DNA of 44,833 nucleotides from Calditrichota bacterium (GCA_003696775.1 RFFS01000102.1:1-44833), one strand, 5' to 3'; positions 33,838 through 43,310 are shown, numbered from the stretch's first letter. Notes: generated by a model not told the origin, from the letters alone. Numbers and translations are program-made.

Positions 33838-35322
33838 ATGGCAGAAATTCTTTTAATCGTTTTAATTATTCTGGTTTTAATCAATAGTGTCATTATTCTG
33901 ACTAAAAAAACAACCATCGATATCAAACCGCAATTAAAGGATGTGGAACATTCCATATTAAAGTTTGACCAAACCCTGGCCCACACGGGAAGTTCGATTA
34001 AAGATGAATTTCAACGGAACAGAAAAGAGACGAATGAAATCGCCCGGACAAACCGCGATGAACTGACCCGTTCCTTAGAGGCCTTCGGGAAAAAATTTGA
34101 AAACAATGTAAAGGAATTAAATCAGTTGCTGGAAGTCAAATTTAACCGGCAAATCAAGCAGCTAAGCGATTTCAACGGACAAAACATACAAATCACCAAA
34201 AGCAACAGAGAAGAATTAACAAAATCCTTAAAATCCTTTGAAGATAAATTAGCCCGGAACATCAAAGAACTCAATGAAATAATCAGGCAAAAATTTAACG
34301 ATTTCAACAAACAGCAAAGCGACACCCATAAACAAACCACGGATCATATCAGGCAAATCGAGCAAACCATCGAGAAACAATTGAAATCGATCCGCGAGGA
34401 TAACAGCAAGCAGCTTGACGAAATGCGGAAAACGGTTGATGAAAAATTGCAAAGCACATTGGAAAAAAGGCTGGGAGAATCTTTTAAACAGGTCAGCGAA
34501 CGACTTGAGCAGGTGCATAAAGGTTTGGGCGAAATGCAAAACCTGGCCACCGGCGTCGGTGATCTGAAAAAAGTATTGACAAATGTCAAAACACGCGGCG
34601 TTTTGGGAGAATATCAACTTGAAAACATCATTGAGCAAATCCTGACACCGAAACAATATGCCAAAAATGTCGCCACTAAAAAAGGCAGCCAGGCGCATGT
34701 GGAATTTGCCATAAAACTACCCGGCAAAGAATCCGGCGAAGAGGTGTGGATGCCCATCGACTCCAAATTCCCGATGGAAGATTACCACGCTTTGTTGGAT
34801 GCTTTTGAAAAGGGAGATAAAAGTGAAATCGAAAAATCTCAAAAATTACTTGTAAGGAAGATTGAACTTTTTGCCAAAACCATCAGTGAAAAATACATCG
34901 ATCCGCCGCATACAACCGATTTTGGCGTCATGTTTTTACCGGTGGAAAGTCTGTACGCCGAAGTATTGCGCCATCCTGGGCTATTTGAAACCCTGCAAAG
35001 AAAGTACCGAATCACCGTAACCGGGCCCACCACCCTTTCGGCATTATTAAACAGTTTGCAAATGGGCTTCAGAACCCTGGCCGTACAAAAAAGAAGCAGT
35101 GAAGTTTGGAATATCTTAAAAGCGGTTAAAACCGAATTCGGGAAATTTTCGGGCGTTTTGGCAAAAGTGCATAAGCAAATCAATACGGCATCGGGAACGC
35201 TGGACGAATTGCGCACAACCCGGACAAACGTTATGGAAAGGAAACTCAAGGATGTGGAAACATTTTCCATATCGGAATCCCAAAAGATTTTGGAATTGCC
35301 TTCCCGTGACACGAATCCGTAA
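33838..35322 (+). CDS. rmuC: RmuC-family protein (DNA recombination protein)
   Basis: 494 aa. A short N-terminal membrane helix (3-21, ILLIVLIILVLINSVIIL) is followed by a long coiled coil to about residue 230 and then the RmuC nuclease-like domain (about 240-440: LKKVLTNVKTRGVLGEYQLENII and PIDSKFPMEDY, with acidic residues of the PD-(D/E)xK fold, and VMFLPVESLYAEVL). The coiled coil contains an internal duplication of about 44 residues: NRDELTRSLEAFGKKFENN and NREELTKSLKSFEDKLARN. RmuC limits inversions at repeats. Base composition is more AT-rich than the neighbouring ilvE. Membrane anchoring would place it at the envelope. Confidence 0.92.
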   Translation: MAEILLIVLIILVLINSVIILTKKTTIDIKPQLKDVEHSILKFDQTLAHTGSSIKDEFQRNRKETNEIARTNRDELTRSLEAFGKKFENNVKELNQLLEVKFNRQIKQLSDFNGQNIQITKSNREELTKSLKSFEDKLARNIKELNEIIRQKFNDFNKQQSDTHKQTTDHIRQIEQTIEKQLKSIREDNSKQLDEMRKTVDEKLQSTLEKRLGESFKQVSERLEQVHKGLGEMQNLATGVGDLKKVLTNVKTRGVLGEYQLENIIEQILTPKQYAKNVATKKGSQAHVEFAIKLPGKESGEEVWMPIDSKFPMEDYHALLDAFEKGDKSEIEKSQKLLVRKIELFAKTISEKYIDPPHTTDFGVMFLPVESLYAEVLRHPGLFETLQRKYRITVTGPTTLSALLNSLQMGFRTLAVQKRSSEVWNILKAVKTEFGKFSGVLAKVHKQINTASGTLDELRTTRTNVMERKLKDVETFSISESQKILELPSRDTNP

Positions 35323-35391
35323 ATTCATATTTTGAGGATACAATCATGACGGACGGACAAACTTGTTAATCTATTTATTAAAGAGTACACC

Positions 35392-36213
35392 ATGTATAAA
35401 ATATTCTTATTGCTTTTGATCGGGATGGCCTTCTTGTCTGCCCAGGACAATGCCAAACGTACCCGCGTGGAGCTGACCGACGGTTCGGCGATTTACGGAC
35501 AGATCATCGAGGAAACGCCAACAACCATTACCCTACAGTTGGAGAATGGCGCCTCCATCAAACTCAATCGTTCTTCCATCCGATCCATCGAGGCCGGGTC
35601 AGCCCAAAGCCATCGGGTAGGGCCGTATCTGATGTATTTGCCCACGGCGGAAACCCTGCCAGCGGGCACGGCATACTTAACCGACAACGAAATCTTTTTC
35701 CCCGGCATCACCTATGCCCCTGTTGACAACTGGCTCCTCCAGGGCGGCTTTTCCATCATTCCGGGTCTCTCACTCAATGAACAGTTAAAATACGTAGCCA
35801 CCAAGGCGGGCATTCGCCTGAGTGAGCGGCATGCCGTAGCCCTGGGTGCTTTTTTTACATTGAATGAATTCAATGCGGGCATGTTTTACGGCGCCTATAC
35901 TTACGGTGATCGGAACGGCCAGATCACGGCAATGGTGGGATGGGGGTTTTCCAATAACGGCAATGATTTTTTTGTATCCGACAATGCCCTGATCGGTTTG
36001 GGCGGCTACAAGCAGGTTTCCGACCACATGGGGTTTATGATCGAGACCTATTTTCCATTGGACAGCCGGTTCGAATTCAACAACCTGCCCGTAACCCCCG
36101 CCCTGCGCTTTGAATACGGCAAATTCACTATCGACGCCGGGGTGATGCTGGTGCTTGAAGCCTTGCAACAAGGATTTCCCATTCCCTTACTCAACCTGCG
36201 TTATGACTTTTGA
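35392..36213 (+). CDS. Putative outer-membrane beta-barrel protein
   Basis: 273 aa. A signal peptide (YKIFLLLLIGMAFLSA then QDN) is followed by a small domain of about 60 residues with RVELTDGSAIYGQIIEET and TITLQLENGASIKLNRSSI, an Sm/SH3-like beta pattern. Then come alternating hydrophobic strands with aromatic belts, ending LLNLRYDF with the C-terminal Phe typical of outer-membrane barrels. No enzyme motif seen. It follows rmuC by 69 bp and the next gene by 65 bp. The family is not recognised; envelope location is inferred. Confidence 0.72.
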   Translation: MYKIFLLLLIGMAFLSAQDNAKRTRVELTDGSAIYGQIIEETPTTITLQLENGASIKLNRSSIRSIEAGSAQSHRVGPYLMYLPTAETLPAGTAYLTDNEIFFPGITYAPVDNWLLQGGFSIIPGLSLNEQLKYVATKAGIRLSERHAVALGAFFTLNEFNAGMFYGAYTYGDRNGQITAMVGWGFSNNGNDFFVSDNALIGLGGYKQVSDHMGFMIETYFPLDSRFEFNNLPVTPALRFEYGKFTIDAGVMLVLEALQQGFPIPLLNLRYDF

Positions 36214-36278
36214 TGATGTAACTTTTTTCGCACAGCGCATCCAATGGATTTACCACGCAAAAAGGAAAGGAACGCACT

Positions 36279-36701
36279 ATGCCAAAAGCCAAAGCTGTAA
36301 ATATCAAAGGGGTTACGTTTTTAGGATTAACCGATAGCAAGCATTGGATTCCCATGGACGGTCCGGAAATGTTCGGTGGTTCCGAAGCGGGTATCCGTCC
36401 CAAAGAATTGTTGTTACTTTCCCTGGCCGGTTGCACAGGCAGTGATGTGGCCTCCATTGTGGATAAAATGCGCATGCCTTACGATCGCTTTGAGGTACAC
36501 ATCGAAGCGGACATGACCGATGAACATCCCAAGGTTTATAAAAACATCACCGTTATCTATAAATTTTGGGGCGATCAACTGGCCGAGGATAAAATCACCC
36601 ACGCCATCGAGCTTTCGGAAGGCAAGTATTGCGGCGTGACCGCCATGCTGCGTCCGGCGGTTAATATCAATTGGAAACTGGAACTGAATCCTGAAGAATA
36701 A
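36279..36701 (+). CDS. OsmC-family protein
   Basis: 140 aa. The OsmC/Ohr fold is suggested by GIRPKELLLLSLAGCTGSDVASIVDKM, with the helix holding the first conserved Cys, and later EGKYCGVTAMLRP with the second Cys. The two cysteines are in the positions of the peroxide-reducing pair of Ohr/OsmC. The predicted role is reduction of organic hydroperoxides or a related thiol function. Strong terminator immediately after. AGGAA Shine-Dalgarno upstream. Confidence 0.9.
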   Translation: MPKAKAVNIKGVTFLGLTDSKHWIPMDGPEMFGGSEAGIRPKELLLLSLAGCTGSDVASIVDKMRMPYDRFEVHIEADMTDEHPKVYKNITVIYKFWGDQLAEDKITHAIELSEGKYCGVTAMLRPAVNINWKLELNPEE

Positions 36702-36720
36702 CTTATTTTTGCTTAACATC

Positions 36721-36746
36721 AGGCCCCGCCCGTCGGGGCTTTTTTT
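36721..36746 (+). terminator. Intrinsic terminator after the OsmC gene
   Basis: AGGCCCCG (36721-36728) pairs with CGGGGCTT (36734-36741) over a 5-nt loop, with a T tract to 36746. It lies 19 bp after the OsmC stop and next to the stop of the converging CoaC-type gene. Confidence 0.92.
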
Positions 36747-36748
36747 GT

Positions 36749-37297
36749 TTAGATGCTTTTCAAATCTTCATATCTGTTAACCGCCGCCAGTATCTGCGCA
36801 TCTTCGGCCAGGGCGCCCATCCCTTCCTCACCGTCGGCCAACACCTTGGACACCGGTGGAATGATTTCCGCCTGATAAATCCGCCGTAAACGATCCAGAT
36901 GTTGCGCCGTAAAGGGATTGTCCCACATGGCCGTGTTCATGGCCGGCGCCAGCAAAAGGGGGCGCTCTTTCAAGGCCCGTACCGCGGATGTAAGCAGGTT
37001 ATCGCACATGCCGGCGGCCAATTTGGCCAATGTGTTGGCGGAAAGCGGCGCAATCAGGAACAGATCGCACCAGCGCGCCAGTTCGATATGTAAAACGCCG
37101 GCCTGATTATGCCATTCATCGGCATCTGTATGGCAGGCATGGTTGCTCATCACCGCCAGCGCCTGCGGGGTAACAAAAGCCCGTGCCGGTTCCGTGAGAA
37201 TGGTTTTGACCTCATGTCCCTGTTTGACCATTTGCGAAATCAGATTCGGCATGCGGTAGGCGGCGATAGAACCGCTGATTCCCAGCGTTATTTTCAT
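36749..37297 (-). CDS. Stand-alone phosphopantothenoylcysteine-decarboxylase-type flavoprotein
   Basis: 182 aa, the length of the CoaC half of Dfp. ITLGISGSIAAYR at the start (FMN-binding), a His in GVLHIELARW near 68-77 and PAMNTAMWDNP at 117-127 (the PxMNxxMW motif) are the HFCD flavoprotein marks. The CoaB synthetase half is missing here, whereas most bacteria fuse the two. The predicted reaction is decarboxylation of 4'-phosphopantothenoylcysteine; another HFCD oxidative decarboxylation is possible. Start and the upstream gene's stop share one base (TAATG), so it is translated with the PLP decarboxylase. Confidence 0.85.
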   Translation of the reverse strand: MKITLGISGSIAAYRMPNLISQMVKQGHEVKTILTEPARAFVTPQALAVMSNHACHTDADEWHNQAGVLHIELARWCDLFLIAPLSANTLAKLAAGMCDNLLTSAVRALKERPLLLAPAMNTAMWDNPFTAQHLDRLRRIYQAEIIPPVSKVLADGEEGMGALAEDAQILAAVNRYEDLKSI

Positions 37298-39606
37298 TAA
37301 AACACCTCGCTTCCCCTCTTGCCATACATTTTATTGACTACCATTCGGGTTGTAAGATGCAGAAATTTAACAAAATCCAACAAATAGTTTTTACCCTCCT
37401 GCTCCGAAAGATAATAGAAGGGATTCATCACCGTGGAACGCAACACGAACAGGCCGTCTCGTTTATAATCGGCTTCGGGAATTCCAAAAGGTTCCAAAAC
37501 GGGTTTAAGCGAGGCAAAGGCGTATTGCTCCTGTTCAAAACGGGTGCGGGAAACAAAATAAGGCTGGCCGTAGGGTGGCTTATAGCCCACATCCACGCCG
37601 CTGATGGTCAAATGGTGATAAATCTGGTTATTCAGCCGGTTCAGTTCGTTAAGGGCAACCGGGTCTATATCCGCTGTGCCGGGCACATCCCTAACCGGCG
37701 CGGCGATGAAGCAAACGATGTTGGTATCCGGCGTGTAGAGCGGAAAAAAAGAAAACGGCCGGGCCACGCCGTCGCTGTACTTCTGAAATTCGTGAATTTC
37801 CGCCTCGATGAGCGTAAACATGCGCCGGTGTTGGCGCAGATAAAAATCGAGCTTACGGGCGTTTAACAGACCGGTACGGATGATTTTACCGTGCCCGTGT
37901 GTTTTAAGCGGGATGGTTTTATGGGAAAGCCAGCAGGCCGCCGCCGCCGCGCCCGGCTTACTGCCTTCCAGAATATACGGCCCGATGGCATGGATGGGGC
38001 CGGACTCATCCATGGATTTGATCCCTTCGTCGATATCGGATATGTATTGGGCCTTATGGGCAATCAGTTCCGTAACCAGACCATTGCGGAATGACACGAT
38101 GCCCGCCGGATAGGGAATATAGCCCATTTTATGCGGATCGATGGTTACCGAATTGGCGCAGGACATGTGCATATAGGCTTTGACCAGTTCGGGTTCTTCC
38201 CAGCGCAGGGTGGCGCTCAGGGTTTCCTTTTGCGGATCGGAAAGGGGGAGTTCAACATCTTCGCGCATTTTCAATACATCAAGAAACGTGCGGATCGCCT
38301 CTTCGCTTCGCGGCAGGGGCGCGCCTTCCAGGGCGTCGTGACCACAAAACAGGCTTTTAACATAGCCGCCCCAGGCCGCGTCGGCGTGCAGCCAAAAAGA
38401 CCGGTTATGCCGCGTTTCCAGTTCCATGCGCAGGTTATGGATTTCATGAATGGCGTCCACGGCGCCTTCCTCGGTGGTACCCATCACCGCTACCACACCG
38501 GCGGTATAAGCGTTATCCGGCTGTTCCGTCAACAGATCGCGCAAAACATCCGTATCCATTCGAAAATACTTGTTGATGGGAACCGGAACGATATGGTCTT
38601 CCCCGTATCCGAGCAAATTAACGGCTTTGGCAATGCTGTAATGGGCGGTGGCGCTGACATAAATACGCGGTGTGCAGCCCACGGCTTCGTAAAGGCGAAA
38701 ATAGCCGCGGCGACCCGGATTAAAGCGGCTGTCATGAATATGACGATTGATGCGGGTTAGCGCTTCATCTTCGGGCCACCCTTTTTCCTTTATCAGATAA
38801 CGGGCCAGGATTTTGACCAGTTTTATGCTGCGGTCGGCGGGCAGATGCAGCAGTGTATGCGTGGCCACATCACGTATATCACGCGCCTCCCTGTTTGCGG
38901 TTTTAATTGTAAAGGCGATGTTTTCCTTTTGGCAAAATTCCCGCACAATTAACGGTACAAACTGCGCCATGCGCGCAATCCACAAGGCCTCGATATTGGC
39001 CACGGTACCGCCGGATGTGATATGCGCCCAGCTTTTTTCCGGCTTATAACCGATCATCCCGGCAATCATCCGGCCGACTTCCAGCTCCAGACGCACGGTG
39101 ACCGGCGCGGCCTCATCGGTTACATTATTGGGGTTGTACAACATGCCGGCAAAATAACCCAACACACCCGGCAGGGTTTGTTCCGAAAGCATATGGGCGA
39201 TGTATCGCGGTGAATAAAACGGGAAGTGCGCTTTCAGATCGTTCAGCACATTATCCAGATTGGAGGTCATATAATCGAACCAGGGTTCATGCCTGCGCCG
39301 ACGCAACCGGTCAATTACAATCGGGTCCTGTGGAAAGTAATTACGCCGCCAATAGACATAATCCTGAAAAATATAACCCAGCAGGTGGGACCAGATTTCG
39401 CTGTGTTCGCCCTTGGGGCCCAAAAACCAGGCCGCCAAAGGATGATCGTCAACCGAAAGTTGTTTTTCCTTGGGTGGTTTCATGCTTCCGCTTTTTACAT
39501 GTTTTCCATAAGATACGATTAATTCCCCATCCGCCGAAACAAAAATTCGTTCGGTGCCCGTAAAAGCAGGGCCTTGCGGACGGGAAACCGGGCAACCGTC
39601 GGACAT
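37297..39606 (-). CDS. Large PLP-dependent group II decarboxylase
   Basis: 769 aa, longer than usual (450-620). Typical group II segments are SGGTVANIEALW, HYSIAKA near 322-328, HADAAWGGY with the PLP-binding Asp409, and DPHKMGYIPYP with the PLP-lysine Lys493. The last resembles bacterial tyrosine decarboxylases. The extra length lies mostly in N- and C-terminal parts. Start uncertain: ATG at 39606 (weak site) or Met42 at 39483. The substrate could be tyrosine, aspartate or glutamate. Coupling to a CoaC-type gene makes aspartate (beta-alanine for CoA) an attractive guess, but this is inference. Confidence 0.88.
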   Translation of the reverse strand: MSDGCPVSRPQGPAFTGTERIFVSADGELIVSYGKHVKSGSMKPPKEKQLSVDDHPLAAWFLGPKGEHSEIWSHLLGYIFQDYVYWRRNYFPQDPIVIDRLRRRRHEPWFDYMTSNLDNVLNDLKAHFPFYSPRYIAHMLSEQTLPGVLGYFAGMLYNPNNVTDEAAPVTVRLELEVGRMIAGMIGYKPEKSWAHITSGGTVANIEALWIARMAQFVPLIVREFCQKENIAFTIKTANREARDIRDVATHTLLHLPADRSIKLVKILARYLIKEKGWPEDEALTRINRHIHDSRFNPGRRGYFRLYEAVGCTPRIYVSATAHYSIAKAVNLLGYGEDHIVPVPINKYFRMDTDVLRDLLTEQPDNAYTAGVVAVMGTTEEGAVDAIHEIHNLRMELETRHNRSFWLHADAAWGGYVKSLFCGHDALEGAPLPRSEEAIRTFLDVLKMREDVELPLSDPQKETLSATLRWEEPELVKAYMHMSCANSVTIDPHKMGYIPYPAGIVSFRNGLVTELIAHKAQYISDIDEGIKSMDESGPIHAIGPYILEGSKPGAAAAACWLSHKTIPLKTHGHGKIIRTGLLNARKLDFYLRQHRRMFTLIEAEIHEFQKYSDGVARPFSFFPLYTPDTNIVCFIAAPVRDVPGTADIDPVALNELNRLNNQIYHHLTISGVDVGYKPPYGQPYFVSRTRFEQEQYAFASLKPVLEPFGIPEADYKRDGLFVLRSTVMNPFYYLSEQEGKNYLLDFVKFLHLTTRMVVNKMYGKRGSEVF

Positions 39607-39734
39607 TTAAAAATCTTTTAAAAGAATAAAAACACGCCTTGACATATGGATAAAAACGGTTTTGATAACACATTCGATTTTTATAGGTTGGGACGGTTAA
39701 ACAAAAGAAAGCCGCGATGCAAGGAAAACAAAAC

Positions 39735-40184
39735 ATGATTTGGGTGGATGCCGACGCCTGTCCCAGACCGATACGGGAGATTTTGTATCGCGCCGCGCGC
39801 CGTACGCATATCCCGATGACACTGGTGGCCAACAGCCCCCTGCGGTTGCCGCATAACACACCGGTGGCGTTTAAGCTGGTTAAAGCCGGGGCCGATGTGG
39901 CGGACTCGGTTATTCTGGAGCATATGGCACCCGGTGACCTGGTTATTACGGCCGACATTCCCCTTGCCGCCGAAGTGATCGCCCACGGCGGGCTGGCGCT
40001 TGACCCCAACGGGGAATTGTACAGTGAAGAAAATGTGCGCACCCGGCTGAGCCTGCGCAATTTTATAAGCCAACTGCGCGAAGGCGGCGTTTATACCGGC
40101 GGGCCTGCCGCCCCCACGGCCAAAAACCGGGAAGCCTTTGCCCGCCAACTGGATATCTGGTTGTCCCGGCACAATACGGATTAA
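39735..40184 (+). CDS. YaiI/YqxD family (UPF0178) protein
   Basis: 149 aa from the ATG at 39735 (AAGGA 9 nt upstream; the family begins with the conserved segment right after this Met). MIWVDADACPRPIREI, LVANSPLRLP, ADSVILEHMAPGDLVITADIPLAAE and LDPNGELYS are the diagnostic blocks. The fold resembles PIN-like nucleases with conserved acidic residues; the function is not established. It begins a plus-strand group, but 65 bp separates it from the next gene. Confidence 0.9.
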   Translation: MIWVDADACPRPIREILYRAARRTHIPMTLVANSPLRLPHNTPVAFKLVKAGADVADSVILEHMAPGDLVITADIPLAAEVIAHGGLALDPNGELYSEENVRTRLSLRNFISQLREGGVYTGGPAAPTAKNREAFARQLDIWLSRHNTD

Positions 40185-40249
40185 CGGCCTTGCCCGAAAT
40201 TGTATTCGGCTCTATATTCCCCCTTCATATCATTTTGACGAAAGACCCC

Positions 40250-40642
40250 ATGAGCAAAAAGCCGTCACAACTTAAGGATTATTCCCCGATTTTCACCTTT
40301 ATCGCCGCCACGTTTCTTTTTGAAATCATGCACATCAACCGGGCAACGGCCACGTTTTGGTCTCTGATCATTTCCTGGCTGACCTATATGGCCGAGGTCA
40401 AAATCCTGCTTAATGATGCGCGGCCCGGACGTAAAATCCGCAAGGAAATACAAAAACGCATGGGACTGCTGACTTTGATCGCCGTTCTGACATTTGTGGT
40501 GGCCCTGAGCGGCTGGCTGCATTGGTTAAGCGGCGTCCCGCTGTTGGTCGCTTTGTTGCTGGCGGCACTCATCTATTTTATCGCCCTGTTCAATGCCATC
40601 CATTTTAACCGATCCGTCAAAGAGAAAGCGGCTTCCCAATGA
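40250..40642 (+). CDS. Small integral membrane protein of unknown function
   Basis: 130 aa from ATG 40250 (Met in an MSKKPSQLKDYS start; the upstream in-frame ATG at 40190 gives a hydrophobic leader of doubtful reality). About four hydrophobic segments: around 11-24, 29-45, 69-87 and 92-113. No catalytic motif. The stop overlaps the HtrA start by 4 bp, so it is cotranslated with the protease pair and may be part of the same envelope function. Confidence 0.7.
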   Translation: MSKKPSQLKDYSPIFTFIAATFLFEIMHINRATATFWSLIISWLTYMAEVKILLNDARPGRKIRKEIQKRMGLLTLIAVLTFVVALSGWLHWLSGVPLLVALLLAALIYFIALFNAIHFNRSVKEKAASQ

Positions 40643-41967
40643 CCCGATTTACATTGTTTTGTTTCCTGATTCTTGCCACGCTCAGAGCCGGCGACATGGA
40701 AGACCGTGTTCGCTACGCGCGCGATCAGGTCTTTCCGGCATTGGTACACATACAACCGGTTAAAGAAATTTTAATCAGCGGTGAAAAACAAAAGATGCAG
40801 GTAACCGGCAGCGGAGTGATTATCAGTCCGGACGGTTATGTGGTCACCAACAATCATGTGGCGGAAAAGGCGCGTTTTGTCCGTTGCACACTTTCTTCCC
40901 GCGAGGAATTAACCGCCCGGGTCATCGGACTGGACCCCTGGACAGACCTGGCCATGCTGAAATTAGACCTGGAAGCCGCCGGTCTGAGGCGGGTGCCTTA
41001 CGCCCGATTCGGCAACAGCAACAAAACCGAAGTGGGTCAGGTGGTGATCGCGCTGGGCTCTCCTCTGGGCTTATCCCGTTCCCTATCCATGGGCGTCATA
41101 AGTTCCGTGGATCGCTATTTTGAGGATATGGGTGACATGGTTTCACCATTCAATTTGTGGTTGCAAACGGACGCGGCCATCAACCCCGGCAACAGCGGCG
41201 GTCCATTGGTCAATTTGGACGGGCGCATCATTGGCATCAATGCCCGGGCCGTTACCTTTGGCGAAAATCTCGGTTTTGCCATCCCGGCGGATATCGTTCA
41301 GTTTGTCATCCGGCAGATCATCGATCACGGGGAAGTGGAACGCAGCTATGTGGGTATTCATTGGCAGGAAATCAAGGATTTCCGCCGATACCGTAAAACA
41401 CCGGACATGCGGGGGGCCTTGGTGGCCGATGTGGAGGCCGACAGTCCGGCGGATTCCGCAGGCATTCGCCCCGGAGACGTGGTCACCGCCATCAATCATA
41501 GTCCCGTTAACGCCGTTTACCGGGAGGAGCTGCCCGCGCTTCGCCTGCGCATCGCCAATGTACCGGTGGGCAGCCGTTTACCGATGCATATCCAACGCGG
41601 CGACAGTGTGTTCAGCGTTCAGCTTGTAACAGGCCGCCACGGTAAATTTCAGGGAACGGAATTCAATGCCAAAACCTGGGGCATGACCGTGGAAGAGATT
41701 ACGCCACGCATAAAACGGCAGTTGCAATTGAAGGATGCCCGGGGGGTGATTGTTTCCGGCGTTAAAATCCCCGGCCCGGCCTTTAAGGGCGACATCCGAC
41801 GGGGCGACATCATCCTACGCATAAACGGCGCTGTCATCTCCGATGTACAGCATTTTCGCAAACGCTATCAAAAAGCGTTAAGGGATTCGGAGCGGGGCGT
41901 GCTGCTTATGGTGCAAACGGAAAATAGTAAACGCTTTGCCCTTATTGAAGGAGTGCCCGCCCAATGA
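40639..41967 (+). CDS. HtrA/Deg-family serine protease, intact catalytic triad
   Basis: 442 aa. A signal peptide (TRFTLFCFLILATLRA) leads into a chymotrypsin-like protease domain with His73 (NNHV), Asp103 (DPWTDLA) and Ser186 (PGNSGGPL), then two PDZ domains (about 225-320 and 350-435, with YVGIHW and RGVIVSG and RGDIILRING segments). It degrades or refolds misfolded envelope proteins. Middle gene of a three-gene unit (4-bp overlaps on both sides). Confidence 0.93.
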   Translation: MTRFTLFCFLILATLRAGDMEDRVRYARDQVFPALVHIQPVKEILISGEKQKMQVTGSGVIISPDGYVVTNNHVAEKARFVRCTLSSREELTARVIGLDPWTDLAMLKLDLEAAGLRRVPYARFGNSNKTEVGQVVIALGSPLGLSRSLSMGVISSVDRYFEDMGDMVSPFNLWLQTDAAINPGNSGGPLVNLDGRIIGINARAVTFGENLGFAIPADIVQFVIRQIIDHGEVERSYVGIHWQEIKDFRRYRKTPDMRGALVADVEADSPADSAGIRPGDVVTAINHSPVNAVYREELPALRLRIANVPVGSRLPMHIQRGDSVFSVQLVTGRHGKFQGTEFNAKTWGMTVEEITPRIKRQLQLKDARGVIVSGVKIPGPAFKGDIRRGDIILRINGAVISDVQHFRKRYQKALRDSERGVLLMVQTENSKRFALIEGVPAQ

Positions 41968-43310
41968 AACACATTTTGTTTGTTATACTGTTTGGCATTT
42001 CCCTTTCTGCGGCGGGTGACTGGAATAAGGCCATACATACTTACCGACCTTATCTGGTGGAGATCGAATATTTTGAATCGATTCGATCGAATAGTTTTAT
42101 AAGGAAGCGAACGATAACCCGCAATTTGACAGGTATATTATATGGCAATGAGGGGATGATTGTTACAACATCAGCCATTTTCCGTACCGGAACAGGTTTC
42201 ACACCCTTAAGAGTGACCGGGCCGAACGAACCACCCGGGGAAATTACCGTGCGTTTTGCGGACGGCGAGGAAACTTCCGCCCGTTTTGTGGGCAAGGATG
42301 ATGATTGGGGGCTGGGGTTTCTGCAACTGGATTCCCTTCATCGCCGAAAAGGATGTACATTTTACACACAAAGTGAGGTACATCTCGGTGACCAACTGCT
42401 GGTGCTGGGCGTATTAAGTGAAGCCTATCAATCCCTGCCTTTTATCGAGGCAATACGTCTTAGCGCCCGGAAGGACGGGTTGCATCCTTATTATCTGGCG
42501 GACGGCAGCTTACTGCAACAACCTTTGGGACTGGTCCTGGATAGCCGCAATCGCCCGATAGGGGTCGCCGCGCATGACGTCCGTTTGTTTAAAATCCAAC
42601 TGGCTTCCAAACTAAAAGAGTTACTGGACAAACCGCCGGTTTATACCCCCCAAATGAGTGAAAATAAAAAATGGCTGGGCATAACCATGCAGCCCTTTAC
42701 CCGTGCCATGGCCCGTTATTTCCATGCCGATTCGCTGCGTGGCATACTGATCAACGATGTGTTGGAGGGTTCGCCCGCCCGTCAGGCCGGCTTGCAAACA
42801 GGCGATGTCCTGTTACAATTGGGCGATTTTCCCTTACTGGCCGAACGTTACAGCGACCTGGAACATTTTCGCGAACGCATACGCGCTTACCCTGAAGACA
42901 GCGCCCGGGTGCGCTATTGGCGGGAAGGCCGCATCACTGACACCCATGTCCATCTGACGGCTCCGCCCATCAACCGTTTTTTGGCGGAAAGCTACGAAGA
43001 TACCCTGTACGGGTTCAGCGCTCAACCGCTGACCCGTGACATTCTGCTATCGGCAAATCTCGATTTTGACACCCGGGGCATGTGGGTTTCCGATGTGACA
43101 AGCGCCGGTTGGGCCGACCTGGCCGGTTTAAAAATCGGGGATATCATCCTGTCAATTAACAATCAACCGGTTCATAATCTGAACGATATAAAAGCCCGTT
43201 TACAGGCGCTGCATAAGCAACGGCCCGCCTATGTCCAGATGTTTATCCTCCGCGGCCCGGAACGCTTGTTCGTATTTATCAAGACCAAATATGATACGCG
43301 TGGCGATTAA
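41964..43310 (+). CDS. HtrA-like pseudoprotease (triad lost), two PDZ domains
   Basis: 448 aa paralogue of the preceding HtrA. It has a signal peptide (KHILFVILFGISLSAAG), a degenerate protease domain and two PDZ domains (about 225-320, KKWLGITMQPF; and 345-440, LKIGDIILSINNQPV). The triad positions read Ala71 (for His), Gly116 (for Asp) and Leu184 (for Ser); the GNSGG oxyanion loop is gone. A PDZ scaffold or regulatory partner for the active protease is inferred from the 4-bp overlap and shared architecture. The reading frame is intact, so it is probably not a decaying gene. Confidence 0.88.
   Translation: MKHILFVILFGISLSAAGDWNKAIHTYRPYLVEIEYFESIRSNSFIRKRTITRNLTGILYGNEGMIVTTSAIFRTGTGFTPLRVTGPNEPPGEITVRFADGEETSARFVGKDDDWGLGFLQLDSLHRRKGCTFYTQSEVHLGDQLLVLGVLSEAYQSLPFIEAIRLSARKDGLHPYYLADGSLLQQPLGLVLDSRNRPIGVAAHDVRLFKIQLASKLKELLDKPPVYTPQMSENKKWLGITMQPFTRAMARYFHADSLRGILINDVLEGSPARQAGLQTGDVLLQLGDFPLLAERYSDLEHFRERIRAYPEDSARVRYWREGRITDTHVHLTAPPINRFLAESYEDTLYGFSAQPLTRDILLSANLDFDTRGMWVSDVTSAGWADLAGLKIGDIILSINNQPVHNLNDIKARLQALHKQRPAYVQMFILRGPERLFVFIKTKYDTRGD

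Noticed and set aside
39483-39606. First 41 residues of the PLP decarboxylase as a separate domain
   Set aside because: They are low in similarity and may simply be an over-extended start; a distinct domain cannot be supported.
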